Notes: a model not told the origin generated them from the sequence alone. DNA of 64,000 nt from Flavobacterium sp. J49 (GCF_011742145.1 NZ_JAAQQU010000104.1:81938-145937), one strand, 5' to 3'; numbered from the stretch's first letter, positions 49,797 to 60,812 are shown. A program made the numbers and translations.

Positions 49797-52220
49797 TTAT
49801 GAACCACACATTTCGCAATCTTCCGGTCCGGCGTTGCGTGCGCGTTCTATCATGGCTGCGAAGTCTTCGGCGGTCATTTCTCCGGTTTCGTTGGGTGCTA
49901 CTACTTCAACGCCTACAGCTTCCGGTTCGGCCAACGTTGGTTCTGCTTTTTTATCGTTGTTCAAAGTAAACTTGATAGCATCCACCGCCGCTTTGGTTCT
50001 TAGGTAATACATACCGGTTTTTAAGCCGCTTTTCCAAGCGTAGAAGTGCATTGAAGTTAATTTGGCATAGTTGGCATCTTGCATGAACAAGTTCAACGAT
50101 TGCGATTGGTCAATAAAATAACCTCTGTGTCTTGACATATCGATAATGTCTTTCATCGACATTTCCCAAACGGTTTTGTAGAGCTCTTTTAAGTCTTCCG
50201 GTATACGTTCGATGTGTTGTACTGAACCGTTGTGACGCATGATTTCCTGTTTTAACTCTTCGTTCCAAAGTCCGCGTTTTACTAAGTCTTCCAACAAGTG
50301 TTTGTTAACCACAATAAACTCACCCGACAATACACGACGCGTGTAAATGTTAGAAGTATAAGGTTCAAATGCTTCGTTGTTTCCTAAGATTTGAGATGTA
50401 GAAGCGGTTGGCATTGGTGCTACCAATAAGGAGTTTCTAACGCCATGTTTTACTACTTCTTTGCGCAAGCTTGCCCAATCCCAACGACCTGATAATTCTT
50501 CGTCTTTGATGTTCCAAAGGTTGTGTTGGAACAAACCTTCAGAGATCGGCGAGCCTTTAAAGCTTGAGTATGGTCCTTCTTCTTTGGCCATTTCCATAGA
50601 CGCGGTTACAGCGGCGAAGTATAGCGTTTCGAATATTTCTTGGTTCAATTGTTTGGCTTCATCGCTGGTAAACGGCATTCTCAATAAAATGAAGGCATCG
50701 GCCAAACCTTGCACACCTAATCCAACCGGACGGTGACGCATGTTTGAGTTTTCGGCTTCAATAACTGGATAGTAATTGCGGTCGATTACTTTGTTCAAGT
50801 TGCGGGTTACGCGTTTGGTTACGTTGTATAACAATTCGTGGTTGAATTTGCCGTTGTCTACAAACATTGGTAACGAAATAGAAGCTAAGTTACACACTGC
50901 AATTTCGTCTTCCGAAGTATATTCCATGATTTCGGTACACAAGTTTGACGAACGGATGGTTCCCAAATTCTTTTGGTTGGATTTACGGTTCGCGGCATCT
51001 TTGTACAACATGTATGGTGTTCCGGTTTCGATTTGTGATTCGAGGATTTTCTCCCAAAGTTCACGTGCTTTTACCGTTTTTCTTCCTTTGCCTTGGGCTT
51101 CGTAAGAAGTATACATCGCTTCGAATTCATCCCCATAAACGTCGCATAAGCCCGGACATTCATTAGGACACATTAATGTCCAATTGGCATCTTCTTCTAC
51201 GCGTTTCATGAACAAATCTGACGTCCACATCGCGAAGAATAAATCACGCGCACGCATTTCTTCTTTTCCGGTGTTCTTTTTCAAGTCGAGGAATTCGAAA
51301 ATATCGGCATGCCAAGTTTCTAAGTAAATCGCAAAACTACCTTTTCTTTTTCCACCGCCTTGGTCTACATAACGAGCGGTATCGTTGAATACACGTAGCA
51401 TGGGAACAATTCCGTTGGAAGTTCCGTTAGTTCCTCTGATATAAGAACCGGTAGCACGAACGTTGTGAATTGACAAACCAATTCCTCCGGCTGATTGCGA
51501 AATTTTTGCGGTGTTTTTTAACGTGTCGTAAATTCCGTCAATGCTGTCATCTTTCATAGATAGCAAGAAACAAGACGACATTTGTGGTTTTGGTGTTCCG
51601 GCGTTGAATAACGTTGGCGTAGCATGTGTAAAGAATTTCTTTGACATTAAATCGTAGGTTTCGATTACCGATTCTAGGTCATTTAAGTGAATTCCAACGG
51701 CAACACGCATCAACATGTGTTGTGGACGTTCTACGATTTTACCGTTGATTTTTAACAAATACGAACGCTCTAACGTTTTGAAACCGAAATAATCGTAGTT
51801 GAAATCACGGTTGTATATGATGTGTGAGTTTAAAAACTCGGCATTTTCCTGAATAACTTGGTGTACTTCTTCTGAAAGTAATGGTGCTTGTTGGTTGGTT
51901 CTTGGGTTTACATAGTGGAACATTTCGTTCATGGTTTCCGAGAACGATTTGTTGGTGTTTTTATGTAGGTTAGATACGGCAATACGGGCGGCTAACTGAG
52001 CATAATCGGGGTGTGTTACGGTCATGGATGCTGCGGTTTCTGCGGCTAGGTTGTCTAATTCTGAAGTGGTTACTCCATCGTATAAACCTTCAATAACTTT
52101 CATCGCTACTTTTACAGCGTCTACCAATTCATTTAAACCATAACATAGTTTTTTAATTCTATCTGTGATTTTGTCAAACATTACCGGTTCTTTGTGACCG
52201 TCTCTTTTTACTACGTACAT
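49797..52220 (-). CDS. nrdA: ribonucleoside-diphosphate reductase, alpha subunit (class I)
   Basis: An 807-residue large subunit that reduces NDPs to dNDPs. An N-terminal ATP-cone ([19 protein letters not shown] to about residue 90) is present, so dATP feedback inhibition is possible. The catalytic core has [19 protein letters not shown], the radical-site NLCTEIMEY, and PMPTAST. The C-terminal redox pair is CEMC in the last six residues. It follows nrdB by 126 nt on the same strand. Confidence 0.97.
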   Translation of the reverse strand: MYVVKRDGHKEPVMFDKITDRIKKLCYGLNELVDAVKVAMKVIEGLYDGVTTSELDNLAAETAASMTVTHPDYAQLAARIAVSNLHKNTNKSFSETMNEMFHYVNPRTNQQAPLLSEEVHQVIQENAEFLNSHIIYNRDFNYDYFGFKTLERSYLLKINGKIVERPQHMLMRVAVGIHLNDLESVIETYDLMSKKFFTHATPTLFNAGTPKPQMSSCFLLSMKDDSIDGIYDTLKNTAKISQSAGGIGLSIHNVRATGSYIRGTNGTSNGIVPMLRVFNDTARYVDQGGGKRKGSFAIYLETWHADIFEFLDLKKNTGKEEMRARDLFFAMWTSDLFMKRVEEDANWTLMCPNECPGLCDVYGDEFEAMYTSYEAQGKGRKTVKARELWEKILESQIETGTPYMLYKDAANRKSNQKNLGTIRSSNLCTEIMEYTSEDEIAVCNLASISLPMFVDNGKFNHELLYNVTKRVTRNLNKVIDRNYYPVIEAENSNMRHRPVGLGVQGLADAFILLRMPFTSDEAKQLNQEIFETLYFAAVTASMEMAKEEGPYSSFKGSPISEGLFQHNLWNIKDEELSGRWDWASLRKEVVKHGVRNSLLVAPMPTASTSQILGNNEAFEPYTSNIYTRRVLSGEFIVVNKHLLEDLVKRGLWNEELKQEIMRHNGSVQHIERIPEDLKELYKTVWEMSMKDIIDMSRHRGYFIDQSQSLNLFMQDANYAKLTSMHFYAWKSGLKTGMYYLRTKAAVDAIKFTLNNDKKAEPTLAEPEAVGVEVVAPNETGEMTAEDFAAMIERARNAGPEDCEMCGS

Positions 52221-52346
52221 AAAATTTTGTTTTGTGAAATAGAGAATCCCTTCGCTACTTCGAGTTACTTGTTTTGTTTTGTTAATCCCTTAACTTCCTA
52301 TGAAATTTGCATCTCACAGAAAACTTCAAAAAAATTTGAAATATTT

Positions 52347-53324
52347 TTAAAAGTCAGCGTCGAAGCTGATTTTTTGATCTTCGGTATCTTTTGACATTAC
52401 GCCGGCTTTTTGGTATTCAGCCACGCGTTTTTCAAAGAAATTGGTTTTTCCTTGTAATGAAATCATATCCATGAAATCGAAAGGATTGTTAGAGTTGTAT
52501 ACTCTTTTGCAACCCAATTCTACTAACAATCGGTCGGCTACAAACTCTAAGTATTGTGTCATTAAATTGGCATTCATTCCGATTAAACTCACCGGAAGCG
52601 ATTCGGTGATGAATTCTCTTTCAATGGTTAAGGCGTCGGTGATGATTTCGGTAATTCTGGCTTTGGACACTTTGTGTACTAAATGGTGGTTGTGTAAATG
52701 CACGGCGAAATCGCAGTGAACGCCTTCGTCACGGGAAATTAATTCGTTAGAGAATGTCAAGCCCGGCATTAACCCTCGTTTTTTCAACCAGAAAATAGAA
52801 CAGAATGCTCCTGAAAAGAAGATTCCTTCAACGGCTGCGAAAGCGATTAATCTTTCGGCAAACGAATCAGAACCAATCCATTTCAAAGCCCAATCGGCTT
52901 TTTTCTTTACGGCCGGAAATACATCAATAGCATTGAACAATTGGTTTTTTTCAGCTTCGTCTTTAACATACGTATCAATCAACAATGAATAGGTTTCGCT
53001 GTGGATGTTTTCCATCATGATTTGGAAACCATAGAAAAACTTGGCTTCCGGATATTGTACTTCGTTGACAAAGTTTTCGGCCAAATTTTCGTTTACAATT
53101 CCATCAGAAGCAGCGAAGAAAGCCAATATATGTTTGATGAAATATTTTTCATCATTGCTCAATTTATTGTTCCAATCCGATAAATCTTGGTGTAAATCGA
53201 TTTCTTCAGCAGTCCAAAAACTAGCTTCCATCTTTTTGTACCAATCCCAAATATCATGATGTTTGATTGGAAAAATCACGAAGCGGTTTTTGTTTTCTTG
53301 TAATATTGGTTCGATAGTTGCCAT
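52347..53324 (-). CDS. nrdB: ribonucleoside-diphosphate reductase, beta subunit (class I)
   Basis: A 325-residue diiron radical subunit. Metal ligands fall in [26 protein letters not shown] (Glu-x-x-His; the Tyr is in the radical position) and [14 protein letters not shown]. The normal Tyr suggests a class Ia-type enzyme rather than a radical-free one. The C-terminus ends KISFDADF, the peptide that docks on NrdA. It is transcribed upstream of nrdA. Confidence 0.97.
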   Translation of the reverse strand: MATIEPILQENKNRFVIFPIKHHDIWDWYKKMEASFWTAEEIDLHQDLSDWNNKLSNDEKYFIKHILAFFAASDGIVNENLAENFVNEVQYPEAKFFYGFQIMMENIHSETYSLLIDTYVKDEAEKNQLFNAIDVFPAVKKKADWALKWIGSDSFAERLIAFAAVEGIFFSGAFCSIFWLKKRGLMPGLTFSNELISRDEGVHCDFAVHLHNHHLVHKVSKARITEIITDALTIEREFITESLPVSLIGMNANLMTQYLEFVADRLLVELGCKRVYNSNNPFDFMDMISLQGKTNFFEKRVAEYQKAGVMSKDTEDQKISFDADF

Positions 53325-53608
53325 TTTGAATTTGTATTTTGATTATTTGGGATAATTTTTTATAAAATCTGTCTGTTACAAAGATTGTCAAACCAAACGT
53401 AAAATGAAAGTCAAACTTATTCACAATCGGCTCTAGTTTTTAACAAATGCGGCCTTTTAAGTCGACTTTTGTAAAATTTACAAAATACTGTTTATCAGTG
53501 AATTAAAAAAAACAAAAAACAAAAAAAGCCCTAAAACAAAGGATGTTAGGAATTTACTGATGCCAAAATTTTAACATTTACACTCTTCTGAAAATTAAAT
53601 TTCGAGTA
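53325..53608. other. nrdB upstream region, no gene seen
   Basis: A 284-nt AT-rich stretch between nrdB (minus strand) and the terminator of the secreted protein gene. I find no gene, riboswitch or clear NrdR box; an AATCTTTG near 53379-53386 (minus strand) is a weak -7 candidate for nrdB. Confidence 0.4.
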
Positions 53609-53647
53609 TAAAAAAAGAGCGGTTTTTCCGTTGAAAAAACCGCTCTC
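53609..53647 (-). terminator. terminator of the secreted basic protein gene
   Basis: On the minus strand AGAGCGGTTTTT and AAAAACCGCTCT form a perfect 12-bp stem with a 7-nt loop, followed by TTTTTT. It lies 22 nt after the stop at 53669. Confidence 0.88.
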
Positions 53648-53668
53648 TGTAAAGTGTACATTTATTTC

Positions 53669-54178
53669 TTATTTGTCTTCCGAAATATAGGTTTTATTAC
53701 CATTAGAGTTAATATAATACTTTCCTCCTCTTGGCCCGGTATACACTTTTTTACCTTTATAGGTTCCCGTAACTTTATCTTTTATGTTTTTAGGTGCCTT
53801 TTCATTGGACACTCTTTCTTTTACTTCTTTTTTGGCTTTGGCTTCCGATTTATTGGCCGCAGCTTTGGCTTTTCCGGCAGCTGAGCTTTGTTGTCCCCTT
53901 TCAGAAGCATTGTTCGATTTAAAACGCTTGTCCGGAGTGCCGTCTTTTTTTAAAGGCACATTTGTTTTTTTATATCGTTCATCGGGAGTGCCGTCTTTTT
54001 TCAATTTAACGCCTGAAGCCTTGTTTGCTTTAGTTGTTTTGACGGCTTCCGTGATTTTCGGCTTTGTTGATTTCTCCTGTGCTTTTGTTTTTTTTACCGC
54101 TTCAGTCACTTTAACTTCCTGAGCAAAAAAGGTGTTGGAAAAAACAAACACCATACACAATAAAATTAATTTTTTCAT
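53669..54178 (-). CDS. secreted lysine-rich protein with C-terminal basic-adaptor-like motif
   Basis: A 169-residue exported protein (signal peptide ending near NTFFAQ). The middle is low-complexity Lys/Ala/Thr sequence with two copies of LKKDGTPD(E/K)R(Y/F)K. The C-terminal 35 residues, VYTGPRGGKYYINSNGNKTY followed by ISEDK, resemble the small PBCV-type basic adaptor domain, which is usually DNA- or protein-adhesive. Function unknown. It lies alone between nrdB and a large outer-membrane protein gene. Confidence 0.75.
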   Translation of the reverse strand: MKKLILLCMVFVFSNTFFAQEVKVTEAVKKTKAQEKSTKPKITEAVKTTKANKASGVKLKKDGTPDERYKKTNVPLKKDGTPDKRFKSNNASERGQQSSAAGKAKAAANKSEAKAKKEVKERVSNEKAPKNIKDKVTGTYKGKKVYTGPRGGKYYINSNGNKTYISEDK

Positions 54179-54243
54179 AATGCTTACTTTATTAGTTTAC
54201 TAATTTAAAATTACAAAAAAAATTAAACCAAAAACCGTTCCGC

Positions 54244-57200
54244 TTAAAAATAAGCTCTTAATTGTACGTTCCCGGTATGGATGGTTTGACTGGTTTCGGT
54301 TTTTCTGCCTTGGTAGTTGATGTTGATGTCTAAAAATTGGGTTAAATTCTTTTGCAACAACAATCTCCAAGTTAAATTCTTGCCCGGTTGTAATCCTTCT
54401 AACATTTGAAAAGCCACAGGCAGTAAGGCATCGCCAACAAACTTATTGTCGTAGAACGAGAATTCTCCGTTCATTGTAAATTTCTTTTCACTGGCAAAAG
54501 AAAAGGAAGTGCCAAAGCGACTTTGTTTTAATTGTTCCGAATTTCCAATTTGATTTTCTTTGTTTTGGTATTCGTAGAAAACATCCCAACTTGCATTTTT
54601 GTTAAACAAATAAGAGATTTTGGGGTTGAGTTGATAAGCTTTGACTTCAAAATTCTTGGCGGCATAATTTTCGGAGAAAAGTGCTGTTTTGATGATTTTG
54701 GTTCCCAAATTAAACAACCAAGTTTTTTGAACCAAATGGGTATACTGCAATTGGTGTGATTTATTTTCACTTTCCTGCGAACCAACCGAAAGCAAAGTTT
54801 GAAGCTCATTTTGGGTGAAAGTATAAGTCGTTGAATGTTTTTGCTTGCCTCGATTGTAAAACAAACTGTTGCGAATACTAGTGTTCAGCCCTAACAAATT
54901 ATTATCATCGGTTGAAAAAGGATTCAAGTCAAAATTATCTCCGTTGCGTTGGATTTTACGCTCTATTAAATAAGACGTTTGGTTGTAAAAATGAGACAGC
55001 ACTCTCTTAAAGCCTTTGGCATTTTGCCATTGTACCGGATTTAAAGTCAGCGATTGCGAAAATTTATTCTGATGGGTTTTGACAAAAATTTGGTTGGGCA
55101 AAAATATCCGAACATACCGCGCTTGGTCGGGAAACGGCGCTATTTCAAACTCTTGTAGCTCCTGAATACCGTTTCCGTTATAGTCATTCCAGGTGTAAAC
55201 GCCTTGTCCGGGTTCGACTTCAAGATAAGTAAATTCCTGTTGGGCAATAGTCCCGGAAGTGGTTTCATAGGCTGTGGTCACTTGGACAAATTGTTTGAAA
55301 AACTGATCGTTATACAACAACCTGGAGTTTAAAGACGGTTCGTTATCCCGAGTAGCATCTTCAAATTTAAGGTTTCTGTAGTTGACAAATAAGGACAAGT
55401 TGGATTGATCGGTTTGAACCAATCGTGATTTTAAATAATAGGACCGTGAGGTGTTTACCTTTTGCAGGAAACCGTTTTGCAAACTGTCATTAACGCGTTG
55501 CAAATAACCCAATTCTACATAAACCCTGGTGCTGTCTCCTCGGCCAACAAAGGCGCCATACTCTGTAAATCTTTGGCTTAAGGCTGATAGTTGGTTGGTT
55601 GCCACCAGTCTTTCTTTGTTGTCCTCCAAACGCAAAGAACCGCCAATCCAATTCTTTTTAAAATGATACCTGACTTGCGATTGGTTTCTGACAAAGGTTG
55701 ACTTCGCATAATCGCCATCGCTGTTTAAAGCACTGGTATTTTGAAGTAAGTTCCAATCTTTGAGTTTAAAAAACCCATTAACCAAATGACGATTTCCGGT
55801 AAAACTTTTGGAGAAATCTAACTTTTCAAACTGGTAAGTAAGCTTTCCTTTTTCGAGTAACGTAAAATCTAAACCATTAATAATTAAACTTTGATTTCCC
55901 GAGAAAGTGGTCAAATTCCAATCGCGGTTGAACTCGATATTGAACAAACGTTCAATCGTTCTGAAATCTTCTTCAACATATTGGTAATTCCCAAACGCGT
56001 CCACTTGCCATTTTTTGCTAAACAATCTTTGCTTGAAATTCAGTTTTCCGGCTATTCCTTTATTATTAGCATCATCAATAGAAGAAAACAGGTTTTGATC
56101 GTTATTGCTTACGCCAATTTCAAAATCAACCAACGTTTTTTCATTCGGATTGTATTTTCCCAGGACTGTAGCGATTTGGATTTTAGTTGGCGCAATCAAT
56201 CGAGTAATCGGTTCGTAATTGCCCTGCGGAACACCACCGATGGGTTCAACATATTGGTAAATCTTGCCAATGGCTGCGGTGTTGGTTAAAATATAATTTC
56301 CCAAATTGTTTCCCACCAACGTAAACCTGACATTGTACAATTCGTCATCCGGATTATTGGAATATTCAAAAACCTCAACCGTATTAACGAAGACTTTTTT
56401 GTACAAAATTTTGTTCTCAGAATACGTATCCAAATAAGCTGAAGGTGCATTCATCAGGTTGACATTGTCTCCGGCATTCGCCAAAATGGCCACTTGTTCG
56501 GGAGACAAACTTTGTTGCAACGGTTGGTTTTTAACATCGTTTTCAGAATACAAATAACCGCCCAAACTCCAATTTTTCGTAGTATAATTGGCACCGCCAT
56601 AAGTCACAAATCGGGTATAACTCCTATCCGAATATTGGTATTCAATGACGATTCGCATTTCGGAAGTGATGGGGAACAAAGACGTAAATGTAATTTCTCC
56701 GGCGTTGTAATCGATGATGTAATCGTTGTTTTCGCCGCGTTTTTTCAGAATACCGTTGACATAAACGCGCTCCGAACCCGAAATTACTAAGACATACAAT
56801 TCGCCATTATTGCCTCGGAGTTTATACGGTCCTTGATTGCCTTCTTGTCCGGTGAACGCGCTTTTGGCATACTGTCCGCGAACCAAAGCCGCAGAAGCAA
56901 AGATTTCGGTTTTGTTTTCTTCACCGCCAAAAGTGAAACGCGTTGACAATCCTTGCACTTTTTTGTTGAAATTCAGAAAGCGCGATTGTCGGTTTTCGAG
57001 GAATAAATCGCCGGCGCGGATGTTCCATTTGTCGGTAAACAATTCGATAAAAATTTGGTCAAACTCATCCAGTTTTTGCGAATACCCATTGTCCTGTAAC
57101 GGAATATTAGAATCCTGAATCGAGGCGCGAAGCGAGACTTTATCCGAGATTTTTCCGGTGATTTGTAAATCGAGATTGGACGTAACCGAAGCATTTTGAT

Positions 57201-57642
57201 TGTTCCCAATCGTCACGCCACGGGTGATGCTTCCGGAAGTGTTTAAGCCTTCAAACGGGACAAATTTTTTGACCGAGCGATCAATTTTATAGAGATTGCC
57301 GGCTTCGTTGGGCACGACTTTACTTTGGTCGTAAATGCTGTAGGTTTTGGTTAAATGCTCGGGGAATTTAAAATACCGAATGGTCAAACTGTCTGTTGAA
57401 GTAAAGCCATTTTTGAAAAATAATTTGCCGGTTTTGAAATCGACTTTGTAGAAAGTAGTGTCGATTTCTTGGCCTTCCCGATTCATCAATTTGAAGAAAC
57501 TCGGACTAATACTGACTTTTTCAATGGCTATGGTATCTTTAGTAACGGCAACTTTCTTGGTTTGGTACAACGATTTGATTTCCTGAGCCGAAAGACCGGA
57601 AAAACCGAGTAGCACCAATAATAATAGCCCTTTTTTAAACAT
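54244..57642 (-). CDS. large outer-membrane protein, SprA-reminiscent
   Basis: An 1132-residue exported protein; signal peptide ends near FSGLSAQ. About residues 130-260 contain ITRGVTIGNNQNASVTSNLD, ITGKISDKVSLRASIQDSNI and a KWNIRAGDLFLENRQS segment, which recall the repeats of SprA, the type IX secretion channel. It is less than half the size of SprA, so it is a relative at most. The remainder looks like beta-barrel strands, ending GNVQLRAYF. The family resemblance is by eye and moderate. Confidence 0.6.
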   Translation of the reverse strand: MFKKGLLLLVLLGFSGLSAQEIKSLYQTKKVAVTKDTIAIEKVSISPSFFKLMNREGQEIDTTFYKVDFKTGKLFFKNGFTSTDSLTIRYFKFPEHLTKTYSIYDQSKVVPNEAGNLYKIDRSVKKFVPFEGLNTSGSITRGVTIGNNQNASVTSNLDLQITGKISDKVSLRASIQDSNIPLQDNGYSQKLDEFDQIFIELFTDKWNIRAGDLFLENRQSRFLNFNKKVQGLSTRFTFGGEENKTEIFASAALVRGQYAKSAFTGQEGNQGPYKLRGNNGELYVLVISGSERVYVNGILKKRGENNDYIIDYNAGEITFTSLFPITSEMRIVIEYQYSDRSYTRFVTYGGANYTTKNWSLGGYLYSENDVKNQPLQQSLSPEQVAILANAGDNVNLMNAPSAYLDTYSENKILYKKVFVNTVEVFEYSNNPDDELYNVRFTLVGNNLGNYILTNTAAIGKIYQYVEPIGGVPQGNYEPITRLIAPTKIQIATVLGKYNPNEKTLVDFEIGVSNNDQNLFSSIDDANNKGIAGKLNFKQRLFSKKWQVDAFGNYQYVEEDFRTIERLFNIEFNRDWNLTTFSGNQSLIINGLDFTLLEKGKLTYQFEKLDFSKSFTGNRHLVNGFFKLKDWNLLQNTSALNSDGDYAKSTFVRNQSQVRYHFKKNWIGGSLRLEDNKERLVATNQLSALSQRFTEYGAFVGRGDSTRVYVELGYLQRVNDSLQNGFLQKVNTSRSYYLKSRLVQTDQSNLSLFVNYRNLKFEDATRDNEPSLNSRLLYNDQFFKQFVQVTTAYETTSGTIAQQEFTYLEVEPGQGVYTWNDYNGNGIQELQEFEIAPFPDQARYVRIFLPNQIFVKTHQNKFSQSLTLNPVQWQNAKGFKRVLSHFYNQTSYLIERKIQRNGDNFDLNPFSTDDNNLLGLNTSIRNSLFYNRGKQKHSTTYTFTQNELQTLLSVGSQESENKSHQLQYTHLVQKTWLFNLGTKIIKTALFSENYAAKNFEVKAYQLNPKISYLFNKNASWDVFYEYQNKENQIGNSEQLKQSRFGTSFSFASEKKFTMNGEFSFYDNKFVGDALLPVAFQMLEGLQPGKNLTWRLLLQKNLTQFLDININYQGRKTETSQTIHTGNVQLRAYF

Positions 57643-57676
57643 ATCCTATATAACGTAAAAATAGACTTTTTAATAT

Positions 57677-57722
57677 AAAAAAACCGCGAGCGCACTATAT
57701 TTTCGGCATTCGCGGTTTTTAT
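57677..57722 (-). terminator. terminator of the aspartate kinase gene
   Basis: On the minus strand AAAAACCGCG pairs with CGCGGTTTTTTT around a long imperfect loop. It follows the kinase stop at 57740 by about 20 nt. Confidence 0.7.
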
Positions 57723-57739
57723 ATTGATTATTTCTTTGT

Positions 57740-58993
57740 TTACTCTTTCGTCACCAATTGCATGGTTTCTCTTGAAATTTGTTTTAAGAGAACTGTTTTT
57801 CCTTTTTCTACCATTTCAGCGGCTTCTTTGGTAAAGTGGCGAATGGTATACAAAGACACGTTTTCATTATAGGCAACTTTGAATTTTTTCGACAAAATGG
57901 CTTTTAGTTCATTGAAGTTCCCGAATTTATCCTCCACACTCACCGAAAAACTAATCGCCGAATTCTGAATCAAACTTACTTTCATTTTATATTGGTGGAA
58001 CAAGGCGAAAATTTCGCTGATGTTTTCTTCCATGATAAAAGAGAAATCGATAGACGATAACGAAATCAGCAATTGGTCTCTTTTCACAATATAACAAGGC
58101 GTTTGCGGTTCTAAATCTTTCCCTTTGGAAACACTGGTACCCGGTAAAAGCGGATTGATAAACGATTTTACATGCAACGGAATTTCTTTTTTTTGTAGCG
58201 GTTGTAAGGTTTTCGGGTGAATAACGGTAGCACCGTAAAACGCTAGCTCAATCGCTTCGCGATAAGAAATTTGGTTTAACAAAATGGCGTTTTCAAAATA
58301 TCTCGGATCGGCATTCATCACACCCGGAACATCTTTCCAAATGGTTACGCTTCCTGCGTTTAAGCAATACGCAAAAATAGCTGCGGTATAATCCGAACCT
58401 TCACGGCCTAAAGTGGTGGTGAAATTGTTCTCATCCGAACCTAAAAATCCTTGCGTGATATTTAATGCTTTTTTCTTTACGCCTTTCGAAATCAACTGTT
58501 GGGTTTTTTCCCAATCCACATTCGCATCACGATAAGTATTGTCGGTTTTGATGAAATTTCTAACATCAATCCAGTTGTTTTTCAAGCCGGCTTGCGCGAA
58601 ATAATGGCTAACAATTGTAGTGGAAATAATCTCTCCGTAACTCACCACTTGGTCATACACGAAGTTATAATTCGGTGATTTATTGCTTCGGATAAAATAT
58701 TCTAAATCGGCAAAATGACTGTTTACGGCAAAGTAAACATCGTGCTCTTCGTCTTCAAATAAATCCATCAAAATTTGGTAGTGGTACTTCTTGACTTCCT
58801 GTAACGAAGAATGCAGTTCATTCGACTTCTCGAAATAATTCTTGATTACAAGTTCTAAGGCATTAGTGGTCTTTCCCATCGCGGAAATCACCAAAAGCGT
58901 GTCTTCATGACCTACTTTTTCTAATACACTAAATACGTTTTTAATACCTTCTGCATCTTTAACTGATGCTCCCCCAAATTTGAAAATTCTCAT
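57740..58993 (-). CDS. aspartate kinase
   Basis: A 417-residue kinase catalysing the first step of the aspartate pathway (lysine, threonine, methionine). It starts MRIFKFGGASVKDAEGIKNV; the catalytic domain contains the GREGSDYTAAIFA loop and VTIWKDVPGVMNADPR. A single C-terminal ACT region (about residues 300-400) is shorter than in E. coli LysC, and no homoserine dehydrogenase is fused. Whether it is feedback-regulated cannot be told. Confidence 0.93.
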   Translation of the reverse strand: MRIFKFGGASVKDAEGIKNVFSVLEKVGHEDTLLVISAMGKTTNALELVIKNYFEKSNELHSSLQEVKKYHYQILMDLFEDEEHDVYFAVNSHFADLEYFIRSNKSPNYNFVYDQVVSYGEIISTTIVSHYFAQAGLKNNWIDVRNFIKTDNTYRDANVDWEKTQQLISKGVKKKALNITQGFLGSDENNFTTTLGREGSDYTAAIFAYCLNAGSVTIWKDVPGVMNADPRYFENAILLNQISYREAIELAFYGATVIHPKTLQPLQKKEIPLHVKSFINPLLPGTSVSKGKDLEPQTPCYIVKRDQLLISLSSIDFSFIMEENISEIFALFHQYKMKVSLIQNSAISFSVSVEDKFGNFNELKAILSKKFKVAYNENVSLYTIRHFTKEAAEMVEKGKTVLLKQISRETMQLVTKE

Positions 58994-59053
58994 AATTAAT
59001 TAAATTCCACTGTTAAAAATTCCAAATTCCAACCGCTTGAGTATGGAACTTGA

Positions 59054-59542
59054 TTATGTATTATTTGAATTCAAATTTCTCAGAAAATTGGAAATTCCCT
59101 GTTCATCCATTTGAACAACGTCCCAATCTTCTAAGACTTTCGCCCCCGATTTTTTATAAAATTCTACTGCCGGCGTGTTCCAATCTAAGACATTCCATTC
59201 GATTCTTCGAACGTTGTCGGCTTTGCCTTGTTCCATAATTTTGGTGTACAAAGCGAAACCCAAACCGGTGCCGCGCATTTTTTCTTTGACAATCAAATCC
59301 TCCAAATGAATGGTTCTTCCTTTCCAAGTGGAATAACGATAATAGTATAAAGCCATTCCAACAATCTCTCCATCAACTTCCGCTACAAAAGTGTAAAACA
59401 AAGGGTTTTCTCCAAAACCATCGCGCTCTAAATCGGCCACTGTTACCACAACGGCATCCGGTTCTTTTTCAAAAACGGCCAATTCTCGGATTAAATCCAG
59501 TACCGCTTGCATGTCGGCTTTAGTTCCTTTTCGGATGTTCAT
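59054..59542 (-). CDS. GNAT family N-acetyltransferase
   Basis: A 162-residue acetyltransferase of the diamine/spermidine acetyltransferase-like type. It starts MNIRKGTKADMQAVLDLIRE and has IHLEDLIVKEKMRGTGLGFALYTKI (acetyl-CoA loop), then RIEWNVLDWNTPAVEFYKKSGA. Substrate unknown. It precedes aspartate kinase on the same strand with a 60-nt gap. Confidence 0.9.
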   Translation of the reverse strand: MNIRKGTKADMQAVLDLIRELAVFEKEPDAVVVTVADLERDGFGENPLFYTFVAEVDGEIVGMALYYYRYSTWKGRTIHLEDLIVKEKMRGTGLGFALYTKIMEQGKADNVRRIEWNVLDWNTPAVEFYKKSGAKVLEDWDVVQMDEQGISNFLRNLNSNNT

Positions 59543-59684
59543 TTGGTATAATTTTTAATACTTCGCAACCGTTCAATCTAAAGGTTTCGAGTGGCAAAAA
59601 TACAATTTATAATTTCTTTGCGAAATACATTTTTTCTTTGGCAAATTTAGCGATATTTGCAGCCACAACTACAACGATTTCGTA

Positions 59685-60692
59685 ATGGAAGAACGCAACA
59701 AAACCTTAGGTGAATTCATCATCGAAAAACAAGAAGAATTTAAGTATTCCTCCGGAGAATTATCCCGCATCATCAATTCCATCCGATTGGCCGCCAAAGT
59801 GGTGAATTACAAAGTCAACAAAGCCGGTTTGGTCGATATCGTTGGGGCAGCCGGAGACCAAAATATCCAAGGCGAAGACCAACAAAAATTGGATGTGTAT
59901 GCCAATGATGTTTTTATCCAAACGCTAATCAACCGTGAAATTGTATGCGGTATTGCTTCTGAAGAAAACGACGATTTTATCACCGTGGCCGGTTCCGATA
60001 AAACACACAGCAATAAATATGTGGTCTTGATGGATCCTTTGGACGGTTCTTCCAATATTGATGTCAATGTTTCGGTGGGAACTATTTTTTCGGTGTACCG
60101 CAGAGTGACACCGGTTGGAACTCCGGTAACTTCTGCCGATTTCCTGCAACCGGGAACACAACAAGTAGCCGCCGGATATGTGATTTACGGAACTTCGACT
60201 ATGTTAGTTTACACCACAGGTCATGGCGTTAATGGCTTTACTTTAAACCCGGCTATTGGAACGTTTTATTTATCGCATCCGAATATGCAGTTTTCGAAAG
60301 ACGGTAACATTTATTCCATCAACGAAGGCAATTATGTGCATTTCCCGCAAGGCGTTAAGGATTATATCAAATATTGTCAGCTAGAAGAAGGCGACAGACC
60401 GTATACTTCGCGCTACATCGGAAGTTTGGTTTCAGACATTCACCGCAACATGATTAAAGGCGGCATTTATATTTACCCAACCAGTTCCAAATCGCCTAAC
60501 GGAAAATTGCGTTTGTTATACGAATGCAATCCCATGGCGTTCATCGCCGAACAGGCCGGTGGAAAAGCTTCGGATGGTTTTGGTAGGATCATGGAAATCA
60601 GCCCGACAGAATTACACCAACGCGTGCCGTTCTTCTGCGGTAGCTTTAATATGGTAGAAAAGGCCGAGGAATTTATGGCGAAATATGTGTAA
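59685..60692 (+). CDS. fbp: class I fructose-1,6-bisphosphatase
   Basis: A 335-residue gluconeogenic enzyme. The metal motif is in [20 protein letters not shown], with the Glu of SEENDDF earlier, and the active-site end is [20 protein letters not shown]. Length is typical. A TAnnTTTG-like GATATTTG at 59652-59659 is a weak promoter. It is divergent from the acetyltransferase gene. Confidence 0.96.
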   Translation: MEERNKTLGEFIIEKQEEFKYSSGELSRIINSIRLAAKVVNYKVNKAGLVDIVGAAGDQNIQGEDQQKLDVYANDVFIQTLINREIVCGIASEENDDFITVAGSDKTHSNKYVVLMDPLDGSSNIDVNVSVGTIFSVYRRVTPVGTPVTSADFLQPGTQQVAAGYVIYGTSTMLVYTTGHGVNGFTLNPAIGTFYLSHPNMQFSKDGNIYSINEGNYVHFPQGVKDYIKYCQLEEGDRPYTSRYIGSLVSDIHRNMIKGGIYIYPTSSKSPNGKLRLLYECNPMAFIAEQAGGKASDGFGRIMEISPTELHQRVPFFCGSFNMVEKAEEFMAKYV

Positions 60693-60694
60693 AA

Positions 60695-60812
60695 GTTACA
60701 AAGTGGCAGAGTCACAAAGTGGCAAAACTTTTAAGATTTAATAGAAAAGCCGGAATCAGAGATTCCGGCTTTTTACTTTGTAACTTAGCTACTCTGTAGC
60801 TTTGCCACTATT
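60695..60812. repeat. nested GTTACAAAG/GTGGCAAA words around a terminator
   Basis: On the left are GTTACAAAGTGGCAGAGT and CACAAAGTGGCAAAA; on the right the inverted forms CTTTGTAAC and TTTGCCAC. In the centre, AAAAGCCGGAATC (60745-60757) and GATTCCGGCTTTT (60761-60773) form a perfect 13-bp terminator for fbp, readable both ways. The GTGGCAAAG word also occurs at 46819. Confidence 0.75.
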
